Shown piece by piece: positions 5,175 through 9,539 of a stretch of DNA of 9,539 nt (positions are counted from its first letter, which is position 1; every line of letters begins with the position of its first letter). Source of the stretch: an uncultured Clostridia bacterium (GTDB taxonomy: Bacteria > Bacillota > Clostridia > Oscillospirales > Acutalibacteraceae). The notes beneath the pieces are model-generated. The model ran no database searches. It saw only the letters and a list, made by a program, of their open reading frames with translations, and was not told where the DNA came from. A program made the translations under genes and the position numbers. The stretch spans positions 1 through 9,539 of the forward strand of contig CAMEMA010000025.1 in NCBI GenBank assembly GCA_945926705.1, written 5' to 3'.

Positions 5175-6080
5175 ATGGGAGAATCAAAAAAGATAATGTG
5201 TACCTTTGGTGGAACATCAGATAAAAAGAAATTTGAAATTAGGTACAAAAATGACTTAATGGCCGGCATTGCTAAAGCTTTTCAAAATTCAAATGATTTT
5301 GCAAGTGTTGTACAGAGCAAAGTAGATGTAATGTCTCTTACTTGTGAGATTGAACATGCTTTAGATGATAACGTTCAAGAAAGGATTTTCCATTCTGAAA
5401 GAAGTAAAGAATATAGTTTTTCAATGATGGTTGAAGACAAAAAAGATTACACTAAAAAACCTTACAATTTTAACTCGTATATAGTATCGGATATTACACG
5501 GAAAGGTGAAATAAGGATTAATGTTTTTATTGAAAGCAAATCTGCATCAAAACATAATAGCGATTATAAAAACATATTTCCTAAAATGGGTTATCAGGAT
5601 TGTATGCAAATATCCAAAGAAGTAACAAAAAATATTAGTGATTATTTGGAAAAAAATAATGGTGTACACATGGATGACTATCTTTTACGAGATTGTTTAT
5701 ATTCTATTGATAGTGAAAATTATATTGATAAAAAAAATAAAATATTTAAATTTTTTGCCCGTGATGATTATAATTTATTGCTACCCAGTGCTAGTAGATT
5801 TATAGATTATGTTGAAAATTTAGTAAAATGTAGGCAAAATATATTTACATTTGAAGAGGATTATTTAAATTGGAAAAAGGCTTTAACTGATGCATCTTTT
5901 GATAAAAAAATTCATGACAGAATTTTATTAACATTGATAGAATTTATATTTTACTGTAATGGAAATAAATCGGATGAAAAATTGATAAACTTGCAACTAG
6001 ATGATAAAAGTGTTGATAAATATAGAGTAAGAAACATGAATGATTATAAAAAATATTTGGAAAAAGAATTATGGAAGTAA
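5175..6080 (+). CDS. Hypothetical soluble protein, 301 aa, orphan
   Basis: I recognise no family. The gene has a strong ribosome site (AGGAGG, 8 nt before ATG) and a good promoter, and its frame is unbroken in a neighbourhood full of pseudogenes, so it is probably functional. There is no signal peptide or membrane segment. The N-terminal part (residues 1-125) looks beta-rich, with KKIMCTFGG (5-13), KKFEIRYKN (18-26), EYSFSMMVED (79-88) and GEIRINVFIESK (111-122). A short helical part follows (QDCMQISKEVTKNISDYLEK, 141-160). The C-terminal part (about 205-301) is alpha-helical and charged, ending in DYKKYLEKELWK. Lys and Asp/Glu are abundant, and cysteines do not form a metal motif. No catalytic signature, nuclease, helicase or toxin motif is visible. 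It lies between prophage remnants and debris of a peptidase gene, so it may be accessory cargo. Confidence 0.75.
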   Translation: MGESKKIMCTFGGTSDKKKFEIRYKNDLMAGIAKAFQNSNDFASVVQSKVDVMSLTCEIEHALDDNVQERIFHSERSKEYSFSMMVEDKKDYTKKPYNFNSYIVSDITRKGEIRINVFIESKSASKHNSDYKNIFPKMGYQDCMQISKEVTKNISDYLEKNNGVHMDDYLLRDCLYSIDSENYIDKKNKIFKFFARDDYNLLLPSASRFIDYVENLVKCRQNIFTFEEDYLNWKKALTDASFDKKIHDRILLTLIEFIFYCNGNKSDEKLINLQLDDKSVDKYRVRNMNDYKKYLEKELWK

Positions 6081-6095
6081 AAAACATATAGAATA

Positions 6096-6215
6096 AATAG
6101 GTTCTTCTACTATAATGTGTTCTTTTTCTGCCTTAGATATTTCTTTTGAGTCTTCATAATCAACTTTATACGTGAACCATTTTACCTTTCTGAGTAACTT
6201 GCTTAAAGGACGTCT
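6096..6215 (-). pseudogene. Decayed duplicate of part of the M23 peptidase gene (G5 region)
   Basis: These 120 bp match 7058-7188 inside the M23 peptidase gene, in the same orientation. A 37-bp stretch from TTTCTTTTGAGTC to TATACGTGAA is identical; the first ~45 bp carry about six differences and the last ~30 bp about two. Copy 1 lacks 11 bp between GTGAA and ACCTTTCTGAG, which destroys the reading frame. It corresponds to peptidase residues about 276-319 in the G5 domain. Similarity stops abruptly at both edges. It is a remnant of a former paralogous peptidase gene or a partial duplication; it cannot be expressed as protein. Confidence 0.8.
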
Positions 6216-6585
6216 GTTTTTGGATTAAAAAATATAAATCAAATGATAGTAAGGAAATATGTATCAGTCTTTCCAAAAAAATATATGAAGAAGATCCAAG
6301 AAAAAAGGATTAGGAAGTCTTTTTCGTAATAATTTGAAAGATGATCCCAGTCATCTTGTATCGCGTTTCTTCATTCCAAGTGGGCTATCAGCATTAGAGA
6401 GGGAAGGTTCCGGAAAAACTTTGGAAAAAGTTTTGGAAGAATTAAGCATAACAGTCCCAGCCAACGATAAAGCTCTTGAGAAACATGAATTAAAAGACAC
6501 GGATTCTACTAAGTATTTAAAGGAACTTAGCAAAAAATTAGAAACGGACAAAGATTATATAGACAAAATCTTAGGAAAAAAGTAA
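6216..6585 (+). pseudogene. Frameshifted remnant of an unknown gene
   Basis: Two plus-strand frames join at an A-run (about 6299-6308). The first reads WIKKYKSNDSKEICISLSKK, then IYEEDPRKK, and runs into a stop; the second continues as GLGSLFRNNLKDDPSHLVSR, then FFIPSGLSALEREG, and stays open to the stop at 6583-6585. The 3' part alone could be read from a TTG at 6334 (83 aa), but that codon has no proper ribosome site and the coding sense clearly extends upstream of it. No signal peptide or membrane segment is present; the C-terminal half (LEKVLEEL, KYLKELSKKLETDKDYIDKIL) is helical and charged. I recognise no family. Its 5' end abuts the peptidase duplicate, so the gene is probably also truncated. 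Confidence 0.55.
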
Positions 6586-6598
6586 AGAAATAAAAAAC

Positions 6599-6627
6599 TT
6601 CCGAGCGATATAAATAATCGTTCGGAG
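6599..6627 (-). terminator. Rho-independent terminator of the M23 peptidase gene
   Basis: CCGAGCGAT (6601-6609) pairs with ATCGTTCGG (6617-6625), one G-T pair, extended by a T-A pair, around the loop ATAAATA. On the minus strand the stem is followed by TTTTTTATTT, a good terminator for the gene ending at 6638. On the plus strand it is followed by CAATTTTTG, so it may also stop transcripts coming from the left. Confidence 0.8.
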
Positions 6628-6637
6628 CAATTTTTGC

Positions 6638-8014
6638 TTATAAATATTTTTGAGGATCTTGGGCTACATTATTTATTCTTATTTCAAAATGAAGGTGAGG
6701 ACCTGTGGAATCTCCTGTGGAACCGACTGTTGCTATCACGTTTCCTTGTGAAACTTCTTGACCTTGTCTTACAAAGAGTTTTTGGCAATGCCCATATACT
6801 GTTTTCTTTCCATTTCCGTGGTCTATTATTATGTGATTTCCATAACCTAAATTTCCGTTTTTTGCAACTATGACTTTTCCTCCTTGAGAGGCAACTATAT
6901 CTGTTCCAACAACTCCGGCACGTGCGATATCTATACCTTTGTGAAATCCGCCGTCGCGTTTTCCGTAAGGACTTGTAATTTTTTTAGTGAAAGGTACAGG
7001 CCATATGAATTCACTTTTTCTGGGAGGCTTTTTTGTTCCGACAGTAACTTTCTCTGTAATAGGCTCTTCTACTATAATGTGCTCTTGTTCTGACCTGGAT
7101 ATTTCTTTTGAGTCTTCATAATCAACTTTATACGTGAATTTCTCTTTACCATTTTTACCTTTCTGAGTAATTTGCTTAAATGACGTCTCTTTAGTAGGGT
7201 CTTGAATTGTTTCGGAGGAATAAGGGATTTCTTTTTCTTCGGTTATTGTTTTGAAAATTTTGAAGTTTAAAATTTTTTCCACTTTTTTTATTTTAAGCTT
7301 GTCCCAGACAGCTATATCTTTATTTTCTGCATTAGATTGTAAAAGCTCTTCGGTACTAATTCCGAATTTTTCAGATATTCCGACTATCGTATCATTTTCT
7401 GAAACTGTATATTCTGTGAATTGGATTTTTCCGTCTTTTAAGATATTTTTTATTTTGTCAATGTTTTCTATGTGTTCTTTGGAAAACAATCCTTTTTTGA
7501 TGTCTAATTTTTCGATTAACTCTACTTCGCATCCTTCGTTTTGAGATTTAGTTTCATTAATTATTTCTTTTATGGCATTTTCAATTTCGTCTTTGTCATT
7601 TCCGATAGCTATTAATTTGTCGCTTATATAGATTCCGTATCCTTCGGTAATTATTTCTTTTGACCGTTTTATTATTTCATCTTTAATTTTAGAGGGTGAT
7701 TCACAACAATTTACTTTATTTACAGGTGTTATTTTGATTTGTGCGGGGTATGTTCCGATTTTTGATTTATCTTCCGGAAGAAGCTGGTCTATTATCATAT
7801 GGTTAGCTTGTTCGTATACTTTATCATTAGACATTGTAGCGACTGTTTGTCCGTGATATTCAAGCGCCAGACCGTAATCCTGGTTATTCCAGTAAAATAC
7901 GGTTATTCCAAATAATGCTATAGTAGAAATTGGAAATATACTGTTTTTAATTACTTTTTTTAAAATCCCCGATTTTCTTAATGATATTTCCTTTTCCGAG
8001 TTTTTGAAAACCAT
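6638..8014 (-). CDS. Membrane-anchored LysM-G5-M23 peptidoglycan hydrolase
   Basis: The protein has 458 residues. Residues 1-24 are a basic cytoplasmic tail, 25-42 (SIFPISTIALFGITVFYW) an uncleaved membrane anchor, 43-195 a poorly conserved extracytoplasmic region, 200-243 a LysM domain (EYTVSENDTIVGISEKFGIS ... WDKLKIKK), about 250-327 a G5 domain (ending EEPITEKVTVGTKKP), and 335-458 the peptidase family M23 domain. Zinc and catalytic residues are visible: GFHKGIDIA with His358 and Asp362, YGH with His409, and GPHLHFEI with His440/His442. Such enzymes cut peptide cross-links of peptidoglycan outside the membrane during growth, division or sporulation. AGGAGG stands 12 nt before the ATG, slightly far. 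It is monocistronic, with its own promoter and terminator, and divergent from aspS. Part of its G5 region was duplicated and decayed downstream (6096-6215). Domain assignments are firm; the exact role is not known. Confidence 0.92.
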   Translation of the reverse strand: MVFKNSEKEISLRKSGILKKVIKNSIFPISTIALFGITVFYWNNQDYGLALEYHGQTVATMSNDKVYEQANHMIIDQLLPEDKSKIGTYPAQIKITPVNKVNCCESPSKIKDEIIKRSKEIITEGYGIYISDKLIAIGNDKDEIENAIKEIINETKSQNEGCEVELIEKLDIKKGLFSKEHIENIDKIKNILKDGKIQFTEYTVSENDTIVGISEKFGISTEELLQSNAENKDIAVWDKLKIKKVEKILNFKIFKTITEEKEIPYSSETIQDPTKETSFKQITQKGKNGKEKFTYKVDYEDSKEISRSEQEHIIVEEPITEKVTVGTKKPPRKSEFIWPVPFTKKITSPYGKRDGGFHKGIDIARAGVVGTDIVASQGGKVIVAKNGNLGYGNHIIIDHGNGKKTVYGHCQKLFVRQGQEVSQGNVIATVGSTGDSTGPHLHFEIRINNVAQDPQKYL

Positions 8015-8086
8015 AAAATAAAACTGCCTCCTATAAATTTTTAACTTCTTGTTTTAGGTTTGTTAAAAATTTCTCTTATTAAATAT

Positions 8087-8114
8087 ATTATAACAAAAAA
8101 TTACAAGAAATCAA
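8087..8114 (-). promoter_or_regulatory. Promoter of the M23 peptidase gene
   Basis: On the minus strand TTGATT (8114-8109), 16 nt, then a perfect TATAAT (8092-8087). Transcription would start near 8080, giving a leader of about 65 nt. An imperfect palindrome (about 8133-8152, GTAAATAATAACATTATTAC) lies just upstream of the -35. Confidence 0.5.
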
Positions 8115-8245
8115 CAATTTATAACCATATTTGTAAATAATAACATTATTACTTCTATAGGTTGAAATAATATGTAAAAAGCGTCTGTCGAAATATCGTG
8201 GTTGAAACATAACAACTGATGATGTTATAATAATCTGCGAATGTG

Positions 8246-8274
8246 TTGAAAAATATTTATATTAACTTTATAAA
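8246..8274 (+). promoter_or_regulatory. Promoter of aspS
   Basis: TTGAAA (8246-8251), 17 nt, TATAAA (8269-8274). Transcription would start about 8281, leaving a leader of only about 20 nt that carries the ribosome site GAAAGGAC (8283-8290) before the ATG at 8301. There is therefore no room for a T-box leader. Confidence 0.55.
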
Positions 8275-8300
8275 TAAAATTTGAAAGGACCGGCCTATTT

Positions 8301-9539
8301 ATGATTCGTGAAAATGAATATCGCAGTCAGTACTGTGGAAATGTTACAAAAGAAAATGTCGGAGAAAAAATACGAGTTGCGGGATGGGTTGAAAACATCC
8401 GTGACCATGGAGGGATAACTTTTGTTGACCTGAGAGACCATTACGGAAATGTTCAAGTTGTTATACATGATGACAAAATGATTAAAAATATCTCAAAAGA
8501 AGCTGTAATTTCCGTATATGGTAAAGTTTTGGAGCGTTCAGAAGAAAACGTTAATCCGAAACTTAAAACAGGTTTTGTGGAAATAAAATGTGAAGAATTG
8601 AAATTGATAAGCAAATCTCGGGAATTACTTCCTTTCGAAATTACAAGTTCCACTGATACCAAAGAAGAATTACGTCTAAAATATCGTTTTCTTGATTTGC
8701 GTAATAAGGATTTGCACTCGAGGATACAACTTCGTTCTGAAATATTGCATTTTTTAAGAAATAAAATGCATGAAATGGGATTTACAGAAATTCAGACGCC
8801 TATCCTATCGGCTTCATCACCTGAAGGCGCCAGAGATTATCTTATTCCGAGTCGTAAACATCACGGAAAGTTTTATGCTTTACCCCAAGCTCCGCAGATT
8901 TTCAAGCAGCTTTTGATGGTTTCGGGGTTTGATAAATACTTTCAAATAGCTCCTTGTTTCCGTGACGAGGACTCCCGAGCTGACCGTTCTCCCGGAGAAT
9001 TTTACCAATTGGATTATGAAATGTCTTTTGCAAATCAAGAAGACGTTTTAGCTGTTACTGAAGATGTAATGTATGATACTTTTACAAAATTTTCAGATAA
9101 AAAAGTTTCTCCTAAACCTTTCCAACGTATAACTTACGCTGATGCAATGTTGACTTACGGAACCGATAAACCTGACCTTAGAAATCCACTTAAAATAGTG
9201 GACGTGAGTGATATTTTTGAGGGTTCGGGATTTGCGGCGTTCGAAGGAAAAACAGTAAGAGCGATAACTGTTGATGGGTGTTCATCACAACCGCGTAAAT
9301 TTTTCGATAAAATGAATGATTATGCTTTGGAAATAGGAATGAAAGGGCTCGGATATATAAAGGTTACTGAAGATGGAGAATTTACAGGCCCAATAAATAA
9401 ATTTATTCCTAACGAGAAAAGAGAAATTTTATCTGAGCGTTCTAAAATAAAACCGGGTTGCGTTGTTTATTTTATTGCCGATTCGAAAAAAGAAGCTCCG
9501 AAATTTGCCGGTAAAATACGTTCGGAGCTCGGTAAACGC
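8301..9539 (+). CDS. aspS: Aspartate--tRNA ligase, 3' end beyond the window
   Basis: The open frame runs 413 codons to the window edge, out of roughly 590 in bacterial AspRS. It charges tRNA with aspartate in the cytoplasm. The N-terminal OB-fold anticodon-binding domain (1-105) has VAGWVENIRDHGGITFVDLR (26-45). The class II catalytic domain follows: motif 1 in FTEIQTPILS (161-170), the SSPEGARDYLIPSR block (172-185), KFYALPQAPQIFKQLLMVSG (190-209), and motif 2 as CFRDEDSRADRSPGEFYQLD (219-238). The bacterial GAD insertion domain begins about residue 297 and is still running at the end (GCVVYFIADSKKEAPKFAG, 386-404). Motif 3 is outside the window. The ATG is well placed after GAAAGGAC. His36 aligns with a residue linked to tRNA discrimination in other bacteria. 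No hisS or other partner is visible upstream. Confidence 0.96.
   Translation, partial: MIRENEYRSQYCGNVTKENVGEKIRVAGWVENIRDHGGITFVDLRDHYGNVQVVIHDDKMIKNISKEAVISVYGKVLERSEENVNPKLKTGFVEIKCEELKLISKSRELLPFEITSSTDTKEELRLKYRFLDLRNKDLHSRIQLRSEILHFLRNKMHEMGFTEIQTPILSASSPEGARDYLIPSRKHHGKFYALPQAPQIFKQLLMVSGFDKYFQIAPCFRDEDSRADRSPGEFYQLDYEMSFANQEDVLAVTEDVMYDTFTKFSDKKVSPKPFQRITYADAMLTYGTDKPDLRNPLKIVDVSDIFEGSGFAAFEGKTVRAITVDGCSSQPRKFFDKMNDYALEIGMKGLGYIKVTEDGEFTGPINKFIPNEKREILSERSKIKPGCVVYFIADSKKEAPKFAGKIRSELGKR

Noticed and set aside
6334..6585. An intact 83-aa gene starting at TTG 6334
   Set aside because: The same frame is open and protein-like from 6289, and coding sense continues upstream in another frame; the TTG lacks a ribosome site. 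Treated as the 3' part of a pseudogene.
6634..7544. Plus-strand open frames at 6634-6873, 6884-7093 and 7251-7544
   Set aside because: They are antisense shadows of the M23 peptidase gene, whose catalytic motifs are unambiguous.
8015..8300. T-box or other riboswitch leader in front of aspS
   Set aside because: The best promoter (8246-8274) leaves only about 20 nt of leader, and no T-box core sequence (AGGGTGGNACCGCG) is seen in the intergenic region.
8453..8662. Minus-strand 69-aa open frame
   Set aside because: It lies antisense within aspS; no ribosome site or recognisable motif.
1..9539. CRISPR array, tRNA or rRNA genes
   Set aside because: No regularly spaced repeats, no cloverleaf with TTC-loop sequence and no rRNA-like segments were found on reading both strands.

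Overview
The window is AT-rich, with strong Shine-Dalgarno sites (AAGGAG/AGGAGG), canonical TTGACA/TATAAT-type promoters and several TTG starts. It carries an M23 peptidase with LysM and G5 domains and a GH25 lysozyme with a LysM tail. Together these point to a low-GC Gram-positive bacterium, most likely a member of the Clostridia. I cannot name the genus.

The left part (1-1730) holds the terminator of a gene lying off the window, a VOC/glyoxalase-fold protein (82-519, minus), and two small minus-strand genes of unknown function: a 189-aa membrane/secreted protein (774-1343) and a 98-aa charged helical protein (1431-1727). Each of the three has a recognisable promoter of its own.

The middle part (about 1890-4960) reads as a decayed prophage end. 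In order it has a frameshifted gene remnant (1892-2266), an intact GH25 endolysin with a LysM domain (2319-3116), a small holin-like membrane protein (4479-4757), and a broken helix-turn-helix gene (4773-4961). A polytopic membrane protein distantly resembling CPBP/CAAX-protease proteins (3132-4346) lies on the opposite strand between lysozyme and holin-like gene. It has its own promoter. It sits between the real 3' end of the lysozyme gene and a second, diverged copy of a LysM-gene 3' end (NQ-x-L-KIPK-stop). That second copy abuts the ribosome-binding site of the holin-like gene. The simplest reading is a cargo gene ('moron') that separated an endolysin-holin pair.

Next comes an orphan 301-aa soluble protein (5175-6080), with a TTGACA promoter and a 16-bp direct repeat overlapping it. 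I recognise no family. It is followed by debris: a 120-bp decayed duplicate of part of the M23 peptidase gene (6096-6215) and a frameshifted remnant of an unknown gene (6216-6585).

The right part is core genome: a membrane-anchored LysM-G5-M23 peptidoglycan hydrolase (6638-8014, minus) with a good terminator, and divergently the start of aspS (8301 to the end of the window). Their promoters lie back to back in a 286-bp intergenic space. The window therefore spans a junction between housekeeping genes and an eroded mobile/accessory region. The best candidates for something undescribed are the membrane-protein cargo gene and the 301-aa orphan.
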